Positions 1 to 7,303 of a DNA stretch of 12,076 nt are shown one piece after another. Position 1 is the stretch's first letter; the number at the start of each line of letters is the position of its first letter. The position numbers and the translations under genes were made by a program. The stretch comes from Clostridia bacterium (lineage in GTDB: Bacteria; Bacillota; Clostridia; Christensenellales; UBA1242): positions 1 to 12,076 of the forward strand of contig JAFSXW010000043.1 in NCBI GenBank assembly GCA_017443885.1, given 5' to 3'. The notes under the pieces are model-generated. The model saw only the letters and a list, made by a program, of their open reading frames with translations. It was not told the origin of the DNA and did not search any database.

Positions 1-1051
1 TATATTCCCCACTTGGTTTATATTTAAAACTTGTGCCAGTGAAAAGTGCTTGCACGCCTTCTAAGGCCTTATAAATTTTTTGCTGACGCTTAGAATCTAA
101 TTCGCTGAAAACATCATCAAATATCATTATTGGATATTCGCCTAATTCTTCTTTTAAAATATCCATTTCGGCAAGTTTAAGTGCTAGCACAATACTTCTT
201 GTTTGCCCTTGGCTAGCATATGCTCGTGCATCAATGCCGTTTAGTTCAATTTTAACATCATCACGATGTGGGCCAAATGTGGTGTATCCAAGTTCCATAT
301 CTCTAGATAAATTTTCATCTAGCCCTTTTAACATTTCTTTTTTAAGCTCTTCTTTTGTGCTTGATTTAGCCCCAACATAAGTGAGTTTTAATTCTTCCTT
401 TTCATCACTTATTATTTTAATATATTTGTTTGCCACAGGGCTAAGTTTTTCTAAAAAAGATTTTCTTGTTTTTATAATTAAACTTGCTGTGCTTGCAAGG
501 CTTTCATCCCAAATGCCAATAGTATCTATAATTTTGGCATGATCTTTTTCTGTTTTTAGCAATTTGTTTCTTTGCATCAAAACTTTATCATATCTAGATA
601 GTAAGTTATAATACGCCTCACTAAGCATCATTATTTCATCGTCAACATAATCACGCCTATTTTCTGGCGAGCCCGCCACAATCTTTAAATCTTGTGGGCA
701 AAAATATATGGCAATCAAATTACCAAACACCTCGCTCACCCTAGAAACAGAATTATAGTTTATTTTATAATCATTTTCACTTGTGCTAGAAAGCAGAAAA
801 TCGAATTGCACCTCCCCAACAATTTTAATTAGCGACAATTTAATTTCTGCACTTTTTTCGCCCATTTTTATAAGTTCTTTTTCTTGATGCGTTCGCTCAC
901 TTTTTGCCCTAGACAAAAACACCAATGCTTCACTAAGATTGGTTTTCCCCTGCCCATTAAGCCCAGTAATTAAATTAATTCCGCTAGAAAAATTAACTTC
1001 TGCTTCGCTATAATTTCTAAAATTTTTAAGTTTTAAATGTTTAGCAAACAT
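1..1051 (-). CDS. recF: DNA replication/repair protein RecF (3' end cut by window edge)
   Basis: RecF is an SMC/ABC-like ATPase that binds gapped DNA and helps RecO/RecR load RecA at stalled or damaged replication sites. My translation starts at the ATG at 1051-1049 and stays open to the left edge, giving 350 residues. The family is usually about 360-370, so only a short C-terminal tail is missing. Visible motifs are the N-terminal FRNY segment, a Walker A loop GLNGQGKTN at residues 30-38, the SPENRRDYVD segment, the ABC signature SQGQQRS near 280-286, Walker B IMIFDD near 308-313 and the D-loop SELD. A modest AAGGG precedes the start by about 11 bases. In most Firmicutes recF follows dnaN on the same strand; here it is divergent from dnaA. 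The family call is very secure. Confidence 0.96.
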   Translation of the reverse strand, partial: MFAKHLKLKNFRNYSEAEVNFSSGINLITGLNGQGKTNLSEALVFLSRAKSERTHQEKELIKMGEKSAEIKLSLIKIVGEVQFDFLLSSTSENDYKINYNSVSRVSEVFGNLIAIYFCPQDLKIVAGSPENRRDYVDDEIMMLSEAYYNLLSRYDKVLMQRNKLLKTEKDHAKIIDTIGIWDESLASTASLIIKTRKSFLEKLSPVANKYIKIISDEKEELKLTYVGAKSSTKEELKKEMLKGLDENLSRDMELGYTTFGPHRDDVKIELNGIDARAYASQGQTRSIVLALKLAEMDILKEELGEYPIMIFDDVFSELDSKRQQKIYKALEGVQALFTGTSFKYKPSGEY

Positions 1052-1082
1052 AAAAACAGGCACCCTTTTAATAATTTTATAT

Positions 1083-1111
1083 ATTATAACAAAATTTTAA
1101 AATTTATGCAA
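1083..1111 (-). promoter_or_regulatory. recF promoter, sigma-A type
   Basis: Read on the minus strand, a -35 TTGCAT (1111-1106) is followed by a 17-base spacer and a perfect -10 TATAAT (1088-1083). The predicted transcript starts near 1076 and leaves a leader of about 25 bases before the recF ATG at 1051. It lies back to back with the dnaA promoter, only about 20 bases apart, so one bound protein could affect both. Confidence 0.7.
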
Positions 1112-1131
1112 AATAATTTAATGTTAAAAAC

Positions 1132-1160
1132 TTGTGTTTTTGAGCTAATTGATTTATAAT
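1132..1160 (+). promoter_or_regulatory. dnaA promoter, sigma-A type
   Basis: The -35 TTGTGT (1132-1137), a 17-base spacer and the perfect -10 TATAAT (1155-1160) predict a start near 1167. An 11-base palindrome TGTTATTAACA (1160-1170) begins at the last base of the -10 and would cover the transcription start. That is a plausible place for autoregulation, possibly by DnaA itself (inference). A strong Shine-Dalgarno AGGGAGG precedes the dnaA ATG at 1191. Confidence 0.75.
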
Positions 1161-1190
1161 GTTATTAACAATTTGTAAGGGAGGCTTTGT

Positions 1191-2600
1191 ATGGACGCTG
1201 AAAATAATTTTTATTCTACTAACAATTTAAACAAAGATATCAACACATTGTGGGAAGAAGCAAAGCTAACCGTTAGCAAAGATATTTCTGCTATTTCTTT
1301 TGATGTGTGGATTAAAACCCTAGAGCCCGTTAAAAAAGATGGCGACACTTTTGTTTTGGCAGCAAGTTCAATTTCTGGAAAAAGTGCCATTGTTAAAAAT
1401 GAAGTGTTTTATAATTCCATTTTAGGCGCATTAGCAGAATTAGATCCTTCTATTTCTAAAATTGAACTTATTGTGTCTTCTAAAGAGCCAAAAGAAAAAC
1501 ATAACAGTGGCTCTATTAGCATAATTGAAAGGGCTTCTAGCGAAAAGAAGGAGCAACCAATCACAAAATCTGCCACCTTTAATCCTAAATACACATTTGA
1601 TAATTATGTTATTGGTGGAAACAACCAATTTGTTGCAGCCGCCGCAAAAGCCGTTGCTCAAAACCCAGGCATAAGTTATAACCCACTATTTATTTACGGT
1701 GGAGTTGGGCTAGGAAAAACCCACCTTCTTCACGCAATAGGCAACTATATTGAAGAACATCATCCAGAATTAAATGTTGTGTATGTTACAATAGAAAAAT
1801 TCACTAACGACCTTATTGAAAGCATTCAAAAAGGCAATAACTCTGCAAAAAGTGATTTTAGAACAAAATATAGAACTGCTGATGTTTTAATTGTTGATGA
1901 TATTCAATTTATTATAAATAAAAATAGTGTTCAGGAAGAATTCTTCCACACTTTTAATGAATTAAACCAAAACGGCAAGCAGATTGTTATTTCCAGCGAT
2001 AAACCACCAAAGGAAATAAACCCACTAGAAGAAAGATTAAGATCTAGATTTGAATGGGGCCTTCTTGCAGATATCGGCGTGCCAGATATAGAAACAAGAA
2101 TTGCAATTTTAAATAAAAAAGCCACTCTTGAAAGGTATAATGTTGATAGCGATGTTATAACATATATTGCAGAAGCCGTGAAAACAAATATAAGAGAAAT
2201 GGAAGGAATGCTAGCAAGAGCAGTGTTCTATGCTGGGCTTCTGGGGCAAACAAGAGTTACAATGGATATTGCCCGTGAAGCACTTAAAAACTACCTAATT
2301 CAAGCTGAAGAAACAATAGATGCTGGAAACATTATAGATGTTGTTTGTAAATACTATAATCTTAAAAAAGAAGAATTAACGGCAAGAAAGCGAACAAAAG
2401 AAATAGCAGAAGCAAGGCAAATAGCAATGTTTTTAATAACAGAATTTATTAATATGCCACTTGCTAGCGTTGGAAGCATTTTTGGTAAAGATCATGCAAC
2501 AGTTATTTACGCAAAAAATAAGGTTGCGGAAGATATGAAGAAAAATCAAAAACTTGCTGTGCAAATAAACGATATGAAACAAATGATAAAATGTAAGTAG
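1191..2600 (+). CDS. dnaA: chromosomal replication initiator DnaA
   Basis: DnaA is the AAA+ ATPase that binds and melts oriC and then helps load the replicative helicase. The protein has 469 residues, normal for the family. Domain I is near residues 15-95 (SFDVWI motif) and a polar linker runs to about 130. The AAA+ core carries Walker A GGVGLGKTH (170-178), Walker B VLIVDDIQF (232-240), the sensor I region VISSD (266-270), the arginine-finger region ERLRSRF (281-287) and sensor II NIREMEG (333-339). Domain IV covers about 375-469. Its signature helix reads FGKDHATV (431-438), where most DnaA proteins have FGGRDHTTV: one residue shorter and with Ala at the first Thr. The rest of domain IV (KRTKEIAEARQIAMFL) is normal. 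The start is supported by AGGGAGG just upstream. dnaN follows after 11 bases. Confidence 0.98.
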   Translation: MDAENNFYSTNNLNKDINTLWEEAKLTVSKDISAISFDVWIKTLEPVKKDGDTFVLAASSISGKSAIVKNEVFYNSILGALAELDPSISKIELIVSSKEPKEKHNSGSISIIERASSEKKEQPITKSATFNPKYTFDNYVIGGNNQFVAAAAKAVAQNPGISYNPLFIYGGVGLGKTHLLHAIGNYIEEHHPELNVVYVTIEKFTNDLIESIQKGNNSAKSDFRTKYRTADVLIVDDIQFIINKNSVQEEFFHTFNELNQNGKQIVISSDKPPKEINPLEERLRSRFEWGLLADIGVPDIETRIAILNKKATLERYNVDSDVITYIAEAVKTNIREMEGMLARAVFYAGLLGQTRVTMDIAREALKNYLIQAEETIDAGNIIDVVCKYYNLKKEELTARKRTKEIAEARQIAMFLITEFINMPLASVGSIFGKDHATVIYAKNKVAEDMKKNQKLAVQINDMKQMIKCK

Positions 2601-2611
2601 GAGGAAAAAAT

Positions 2612-3715
2612 ATGAAACTTATATGCGAAGGACTAGATTTAAGTGATGCAGTGCTAAAAGTTAGCAAAGCATCTGCTAGCAAAACAACAAATCCAATACT
2701 TGAAGGAATTAAATTAAAGGCGGCAGACGATAGCCTAACCCTAACTGCAACCGACACTGAAATAACCATTGAAAAAACCATTCCAGCCGATGTTAAAATT
2801 GAAGGTGAATGTGTTGTTCCGGGAAAACTATTTGCCGAATTTGTTAAAAAACTAGATGGCGAACAAATTGAACTAACACTAAATCAATCTCGTCAACTAA
2901 AAATTAAATACACAGATAGCGAAGGATATCTTCAATGCTTCTCAACTGAAGAGTTCCCCACCCTTAAAAACTTAGAAAACCCAGAAAAAATTGAAATTGG
3001 TGAAAAAGATTTCAGAGATTTAATTAATAAAACAATTTTCAGCGTTGCTGTTGACGATGCAAGACCAATTTTAAAAGGTGTTTCTTTTGAAATTGCAAAT
3101 GGGCAAATCACCAGCGTTGCGCTTGATGGTTTTAGGCTTGCATTAGTTCATAAACCAATAAAATCAACCACAGCAAACTTCAGCTTTATTGTTCCTGCTA
3201 GGTGCCTTAATGAAATCTCTAAATTTTTGGGAGATAGTGATGAAACCATTGAACTTTTCGTTCAAAAGAATTATTTAATGGCAACGCTAGACCAAACAAA
3301 AGTTGTAACAAGGCTTCTTGATGGCGATTTTATAAACTATAAGCAAGTTATCCCAAGCCAAACCACAAGCACAATCACAGTTAGCAAAAAGCAACTTGAA
3401 TCAGGGCTAGATAGAGCAAGCCTTCTTGCTAAAATGGATAAAAACAACCTTGTTAAATTTGAAGTTAAAGATAAACTTCTCACCCTTTCAAGCCAAAGCG
3501 ATATAGGTAATGTAACCGAGAATATCACTGCCAGCCTTGATGGAAAAGATTTATCTATTGCATTTAATGCCCGTTACGTTAGCGAGTGCTTAAGAAATAT
3601 TGAAGATGAATTTATTAAAATAAATTTCACTTCACCAATTGCACCTTGCACTATTTCTAGCACCGATAATAACGACTATTTATATTTAATTCTTCCTGTA
3701 AGAATTGTTGTTTAG
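2612..3715 (+). CDS. dnaN: DNA polymerase III beta subunit (sliding clamp)
   Basis: DnaN forms the dimeric ring that tethers DNA polymerase III to DNA and serves as a docking site for other replication and repair proteins. At 367 residues it has the standard clamp length of three repeated domains of about 120 residues each. The N-terminal MKLICEGLDLSDAVLKVSKA segment, the SKTTNPILEGI segment and the C-terminal YLYLILPVR motif are typical. A strong Shine-Dalgarno AGGAGG (2599-2604) overlaps the dnaA stop, and no promoter is seen in the 11-base gap, so dnaA and dnaN are almost certainly one transcript. The next gene uses a Shine-Dalgarno site overlapping the dnaN stop, suggesting coupling. Confidence 0.97.
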   Translation: MKLICEGLDLSDAVLKVSKASASKTTNPILEGIKLKAADDSLTLTATDTEITIEKTIPADVKIEGECVVPGKLFAEFVKKLDGEQIELTLNQSRQLKIKYTDSEGYLQCFSTEEFPTLKNLENPEKIEIGEKDFRDLINKTIFSVAVDDARPILKGVSFEIANGQITSVALDGFRLALVHKPIKSTTANFSFIVPARCLNEISKFLGDSDETIELFVQKNYLMATLDQTKVVTRLLDGDFINYKQVIPSQTTSTITVSKKQLESGLDRASLLAKMDKNNLVKFEVKDKLLTLSSQSDIGNVTENITASLDGKDLSIAFNARYVSECLRNIEDEFIKINFTSPIAPCTISSTDNNDYLYLILPVRIVV

Positions 3716-3725
3716 GAGAACTAAA

Positions 3726-4412
3726 ATGAATAAAAAGGATAAAAAACAAGAAAAAAACACAAGTCTTTTAATTAAAAACATATTTTTAATCTGTGCACTT
3801 TCACTTTCTGCACTTTACTTTGTGTTTTTAATGCTGGGGCTTTTTAATGTTATAAACATCTCTGGTGTTTTAGGGAAAAATTTTAACTATCTTTTAGCAT
3901 TTGCTGCAATAGTTGCTTGCCTTGGGCTCTACACAATTAGTTTGTTTATTGAAAACCATAACGCATTAGAAGTTCCAACATGGCTTGCTTGTTCGTTTTA
4001 TGTTTGCTTCTTTGTGTTCACAAACATCTATTATTTATTTGGACTATACGACATTTTAATTACAAACTTAATTTTCTATATTGCTCTTGGCGTGCTAATT
4101 GGTGTGCTTAGCCTTTCAATTTATTATAACTGCCTTAAAAATGATGATGGTTATCTTCAAAACAAACTCGGCTTCACATCGTTTATGCTCTTTTCTATAA
4201 GCACAACAATTTCTGTTTGTTTTAGCCTAGTTGTTATGTTTATAAAATTTATTGTAAACACAAATGTAAACCTAACTATTCACACACTTTCAAGCTTTGG
4301 AATATTGCTTCTTGCATCTGCTCTGCTTTCTATTATCTTTAATATTTCAATTAAAACAGATAAAAAGTTTGCAAATGCTTGCTTAATTAAAACCAAAGCG
4401 AAAAACGATTAA
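3726..4412 (+). CDS. unrecognised multi-spanning membrane protein (6 predicted helices)
   Basis: I do not recognise this family. I chose the ATG at 3726 because AGGAG (3714-3718) lies seven bases upstream; an alternative TTG at 3705 would overlap dnaN and has no such site. The 228-residue protein begins with a Lys-rich cytoplasmic-type N-terminus (residues 1-15). By eye it has about six hydrophobic segments, near 16-43, 54-76, 85-107, 109-134, 151-177 and 184-208, and a basic C-terminus. I see no enzymatic motif, transport signature or metal-binding cluster. It is cotranscribed with dnaA-dnaN by spacing and ends just before a strong terminator. It occupies the position where recF or a small S4-like gene often follows dnaN. 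Its role is unknown. Confidence 0.8.
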   Translation: MNKKDKKQEKNTSLLIKNIFLICALSLSALYFVFLMLGLFNVINISGVLGKNFNYLLAFAAIVACLGLYTISLFIENHNALEVPTWLACSFYVCFFVFTNIYYLFGLYDILITNLIFYIALGVLIGVLSLSIYYNCLKNDDGYLQNKLGFTSFMLFSISTTISVCFSLVVMFIKFIVNTNVNLTIHTLSSFGILLLASALLSIIFNISIKTDKKFANACLIKTKAKND

Positions 4413-4417
4413 TAACT

Positions 4418-4464
4418 AAAATCTGCTAAAATAAGCCCAAAACCTTATTTGGCAGATTTTTTTT
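4418..4464 (+). terminator. Rho-independent terminator of the dnaA-dnaN operon
   Basis: AAAATCTGC (4418-4426) pairs with GCAGATTTT (4452-4460). Inside it AAATAAG (4429-4435) pairs with CTTATTT (4444-4450), leaving an eight-base loop, and the hairpin runs into eight T residues (4457-4464). It starts six bases after the stop of the membrane-protein gene, so it separates the dnaA operon from the rpmH operon. Confidence 0.88.
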
Positions 4465-4477
4465 ACGCCCAATTTTA

Positions 4478-4506
4478 TTGACAAATTTAAATATATAATA
4501 TATAAT
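4478..4506 (+). promoter_or_regulatory. rpmH operon promoter, full sigma-A consensus
   Basis: A perfect -35 TTGACA (4478-4483), a 17-base spacer and a perfect -10 TATAAT (4501-4506) lie directly after the upstream terminator. The predicted start near 4513 gives a leader of about 40 bases. A strong constitutive promoter is expected for a ribosomal-protein gene; it probably drives rpmH through jag. Confidence 0.9.
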
Positions 4507-4553
4507 AAACTCACTGCAAATAATGGCAGAATTTTTAAATCTGGAGAATTATT

Positions 4554-4688
4554 ATGAAAAGAACTTATCAACCTAAAAAAGCACACAGAACTAAAGTTCA
4601 TGGTTTTAGAGCAAGAATGAAAACCAAAGGTGGCAGAAACGTTCTAGCAAGAAGAAGAAATAAAGGTAGAGCTAGGCTAGCTGCGTAA
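4554..4688 (+). CDS. rpmH: 50S ribosomal protein L34
   Basis: This is a 44-residue, very basic protein of the large ribosomal subunit. The N-terminal MKRTYQPKK, the VHGFRARMKT core and LARRRNKGRARL are the L34 hallmarks. GGAG lies about eight bases before the ATG. The stop codon shares one base with the ATG of rnpA (TAATG at 4686-4690), so rnpA translation is probably coupled to it. The rpmH-rnpA pairing is highly conserved in bacteria. Confidence 0.97.
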   Translation: MKRTYQPKKAHRTKVHGFRARMKTKGGRNVLARRRNKGRARLAA

Positions 4689-5038
4689 TGCTAAAAAAAG
4701 AATATAGACTAAAGAAAAAATATCAATTTAATTACACCTTTAAAAATGGGCAATCCGCTGGCTCGAAGCACTTAGTGATAGTTTTCACACCAAGCAATAA
4801 TAAAAATATTAAAATAGGCTTAGCCGTAACTAAAAAAGTTGGAAAAGCCTTTATGCGAAATAAAATTAAGCGCCAAATAAGAAGTGCTATTGCCCCAATG
4901 CTTTCTAACTTAAAGCCTAAATATAATTTAATAATTGTGGCAAGGCCAAATATTGTAAATACTCCATATAAAGAGATTGAAAGCGAAATAAATTATTTAA
5001 TTAAAAAGGCAAATCTTTCAAATGAAAAAAGTAATTAA
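4688..5038 (+). CDS. rnpA: ribonuclease P protein component
   Basis: RnpA is the small basic protein cofactor of RNase P, which removes 5' leaders from tRNA precursors together with the catalytic RNA. The 116 residues match the family. The N-terminal LKKKYQFNYTFKNG segment, the central IGLAVTKKVGKAFMRNKIKRQIR block (RNR-type motif, here RNK) and the later YNLIIVARP strand are diagnostic. There is no strong ribosome-binding site of its own. The start overlaps the rpmH stop by one base and the 3' end overlaps yidD by 17 bases, so the block appears translationally coupled. Confidence 0.96.
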   Translation: MLKKEYRLKKKYQFNYTFKNGQSAGSKHLVIVFTPSNNKNIKIGLAVTKKVGKAFMRNKIKRQIRSAIAPMLSNLKPKYNLIIVARPNIVNTPYKEIESEINYLIKKANLSNEKSN

Positions 5039-5297
5039 ATTTATAATTAAAATTCCAAGCTATATTGCTTCGGGGTTTGTTTTGCTATATAAATATGCAA
5101 TAAGCCCCCTTCTTCCCCACACCTGCAAATTCACACCAAGTTGCTCTTTTTATGGGTTTCTTGCAATAAAACGCTTTGGCTTTTTTAAGGGCACGTTTAT
5201 GGCAATTAAAAGAGTTTTTAGGTGTAATCCCTTTTCAGTTGGTGGAGAAGATTATGTTCCATATAACCTTAAAGGAGATTTTAAATGCTTAATTTAA
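5022..5297 (+). CDS. yidD: membrane protein insertion efficiency factor YidD
   Basis: YidD is a small inner-face membrane-associated protein linked to YidC-dependent membrane protein insertion. The 91-residue product shows the family core: YKYAISPLLPHTCKFTPSCSFYGF (residues 24-47) with the conserved cysteines, then RVFRCNPFSVGGEDYVP near 64-80. The hydrophobic basic N-terminus (MKKVIKFIIKIPSYIASG) fits an amphipathic or membrane anchor. It overlaps rnpA by 17 bases and yidC by 13 bases. This rnpA-yidD-yidC order is classic and supports the call. Confidence 0.95.
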   Translation: MKKVIKFIIKIPSYIASGFVLLYKYAISPLLPHTCKFTPSCSFYGFLAIKRFGFFKGTFMAIKRVFRCNPFSVGGEDYVPYNLKGDFKCLI

Positions 5298-6529
5298 TAG
5301 CATCAAACCTTAAAGAGCCGGGTGGCCTTTGGGTTAAATTAATAAACGGAATTCAGTCAAGCATCGGCAACTTCGGGTGGACGATTATTTTGTTCACTTT
5401 AATTATTAAGTTGGTTTTAAGCGTGCTTGACTTTTTTATTAAATGGAGCACCAGACGCTCAACGCTAATTCAACAACGCTGTGCCCCACAAATAGAAAAA
5501 GTTAAACGCAAATTTCCTAATAATCAGCAAATGGTTCAAACTCAAACCATGGCCATTTATAAAAAGGAAGGCTATAATGTTTTTTCTAGTTGTATAATTA
5601 TGCTAGTAAACCTTGTGGTTACAATTTTGGTGTTCTTCTCTATCTTCACATCTCTAAAAGAAGTTTCTGCATATCAGGCAATAAAACAATATGAAGAATT
5701 AAACACAACTATCACATCTAGCAGTGTTTACACTTCTTATTACGAATCAAACCTAAATGCAAAACTTTCTGAATTAGAATTTTATGAGGGTGAAGGAAAA
5801 GAATACTCACAAGACGAGCTAACTCAAATAAATGCTAAAAAAGCAGAATTGGCTTCCGCATCACTAGACACTGCAATTGCAGACGAAAGCGTAAGGCAGA
5901 CAGTGCTATCTAAATGGAACGAAAATAAAGATAGTTGGCTTTGGATAACAAACATTTGGGTTACTGATGGAAAGGCAGATCCACTTCCAACATATAAATC
6001 TCTTCAAAGTTTAGCAAGTGGCGCAAGCGGAATGTTTAATAGTGGCGTTAAAGACAATTATATTCAAAAAGTTAGTAGCATTAACGAAACGGAATACAAC
6101 AAAGTTACAAGCATTGTTCAAAGCACTCAAAATGGTTGGAACGGCTATTATATTTTAGCTGTGCTTGCCGCAGGGCTCACCTTCCTTTCAACTTATGTTG
6201 CAGAACTAGGCAACAAAATTAAAAGAGAAAAGAAAGAAAATAAACCTGTTAAAAACCAGTTTATTCAACCTAGAAACCCACAAACTAATAACAACCAAAC
6301 ACCAAACATATCTTCTTCTGGCACAATGAAATTTATGAAAATTTTATTGCCAGCTCTTATGGTTGTGTTTGTCCTAACAAGTTCATCTGCATTTGGCATT
6401 TATGTTGTTAGCCAAAGTGCAATAAGCATATTGCTTAGTTATTTAATAAACTTAATTGTGAAGGCCTTAACTAAAAAACAAGAAACCGCAACAATTGAGT
6501 TTTTGGATAAATACGAAAATAAAAAATAA
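5285..6529 (+). CDS. yidC: membrane protein insertase YidC/Oxa1 family, divergent with an enlarged external loop
   Basis: YidC inserts and folds membrane proteins, alone or with SecYEG. Predicted helices lie near residues 30-52, 99-124, 286-307, 350-370 and 371-395. The first carries Lys42 where the family has the groove Arg, so the positive charge is kept. The cytoplasmic hairpin PQIEKVKRKFPNNQQMVQTQ (68-87) is recognisable. Between helix 2 and the conserved SWLWITNIW...DPLP segment (217-234) lies a roughly 90-residue polar insert, far longer than in typical Gram-positive YidC. The usual NPLGGCLPLLIQMP motif is degraded to YNVFSSCIIMLVNL. No lipobox or signal peptide precedes helix 1. A good Shine-Dalgarno AAAGGAG sits inside yidD. 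Identity rests on context plus topology and is strong. Confidence 0.92.
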   Translation: MLNLIASNLKEPGGLWVKLINGIQSSIGNFGWTIILFTLIIKLVLSVLDFFIKWSTRRSTLIQQRCAPQIEKVKRKFPNNQQMVQTQTMAIYKKEGYNVFSSCIIMLVNLVVTILVFFSIFTSLKEVSAYQAIKQYEELNTTITSSSVYTSYYESNLNAKLSELEFYEGEGKEYSQDELTQINAKKAELASASLDTAIADESVRQTVLSKWNENKDSWLWITNIWVTDGKADPLPTYKSLQSLASGASGMFNSGVKDNYIQKVSSINETEYNKVTSIVQSTQNGWNGYYILAVLAAGLTFLSTYVAELGNKIKREKKENKPVKNQFIQPRNPQTNNNQTPNISSSGTMKFMKILLPALMVVFVLTSSSAFGIYVVSQSAISILLSYLINLIVKALTKKQETATIEFLDKYENKK

Positions 6530-6541
6530 AGGAGAACACAC

Positions 6542-7249
6542 ATGAAAAGTATTGAAACACAAGGAAAAACCGTAGACCAAGCAATAGAACTTGGGCTATA
6601 CAAACTTGGAAAAACAAGAGATGAAGTTAAAATAACAATATTAGAAGAAGCAGGGCTATTTAATAAAGCGCGTGTTAGGCTATCTACAAGCGAAACTAGC
6701 GAAACGGAAGAGGAAGTTAAAAAACTTTGCGAAGAACTTCTTTCTAAAATGGATTTAAATGTGAAGGTGTTTGTTGAAGAAACCGAAAACGGCATTAATG
6801 TAGACCTTGGCGGAAAAGACACAGCACTTGCTATTGGAAAACACGGCGATAGCCTAGAAGCTATTTCTCACATTTTAAATAACATTTATAATAGAGATAA
6901 AAATAAAGACGAAAGCATTAGAATTTTTGTTGATTCTAATAACTATCGAGCAAAAAGAGAAGCAACTCTTGTTATTTACGCTAAAAAAATGGCAGCCCGT
7001 GCCACTCGTGAAGGCCACAATATTAAACTAGAACCAATGACGAGTTTTGAACGCAGAATTATTCATAACACCCTATCAGATAGCGATAAAGTGTTCACAG
7101 AAAGTGCTGGCATGGAACCAAACAGATATGTTGTTATAAAACTAAAAAATAAAGAAAACAGAAGAAAAGATAAATCAGAAGACCGCAAAGAAGAAACCGC
7201 AGAAATCGAAAACCCACTAACCGTTGAAACTAGAGCAGATAATGATTAA
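6542..7249 (+). CDS. jag: Jag/KhpB-type RNA-binding protein (Jag_N, KH, R3H domains)
   Basis: Jag (also called KhpB or EloR) is a cytoplasmic RNA-binding regulator linked to cell elongation and division in Gram-positives. The 235-residue protein has a Jag_N domain (about 1-50, KSIETQGKTVDQAIELGLYKLG), an acidic linker, a KH domain (about 73-150) with the loop IGKHGDSLEAI at 98-108, and an R3H domain (about 153-202) with RRIIH at 171-175 and EPNRYVVIKL. The charged C-terminal tail (203-235) is probably disordered. AAGGAG precedes the ATG, and the gap from yidC is 12 bases, so it is the last gene of the rpmH operon. It ends 21 bases before a palindromic terminator. Confidence 0.95.
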   Translation: MKSIETQGKTVDQAIELGLYKLGKTRDEVKITILEEAGLFNKARVRLSTSETSETEEEVKKLCEELLSKMDLNVKVFVEETENGINVDLGGKDTALAIGKHGDSLEAISHILNNIYNRDKNKDESIRIFVDSNNYRAKREATLVIYAKKMAARATREGHNIKLEPMTSFERRIIHNTLSDSDKVFTESAGMEPNRYVVIKLKNKENRRKDKSEDRKEETAEIENPLTVETRADND

Positions 7250-7270
7250 TATTTCTTAATAATAAGGCAT

Positions 7271-7303
7271 AAAAAAACACTAGTAATTACTAGTGTTTTT
7301 TTT
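7271..7303. terminator. bidirectional terminator, perfect 32-base palindrome
   Basis: The stretch 7271-7302 is a perfect palindrome: seven A, the core ACACTAGTAATTACTAGTGT at 7277-7296, then eight T to 7303. It forms a hairpin followed by a U tract on both strands. It therefore can stop jag transcription from the left and the minus-strand HTH operon from the right. The restored stop codon of the second HTH gene falls at 7304-7302, inside its edge. Confidence 0.9.

Larger units (their letters stand above)
1052..1190. other. recF-dnaA intergenic spacer; possible but unproven origin element
   Basis: This 139-base spacer is very AT-rich and holds two divergent promoters. I find no TTATCCACA or TTATNCACA DnaA box on either strand. 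What recurs is a looser TGTTA-type motif: ATTATAACA at 1083-1091, TGTTAAAAA at 1122-1130 and the palindrome TGTTATTAACA at 1160-1170. The last contains TTATTAACA, two mismatches from the consensus DnaA box. Such motifs are expected by chance in AT-rich DNA, so calling this oriC would be a guess. Confidence 0.3.

Noticed and set aside
1306..1314. TGTGGATTA, one mismatch from a reverse DnaA box, inside dnaA
   Set aside because: It encodes part of the conserved SFDVWI motif of DnaA domain I and stands alone, so a chance match is more likely.
3705..3725. TTG start of the membrane protein inside dnaN
   Set aside because: No ribosome-binding site precedes it, while the ATG at 3726 has AGGAG at ideal spacing.
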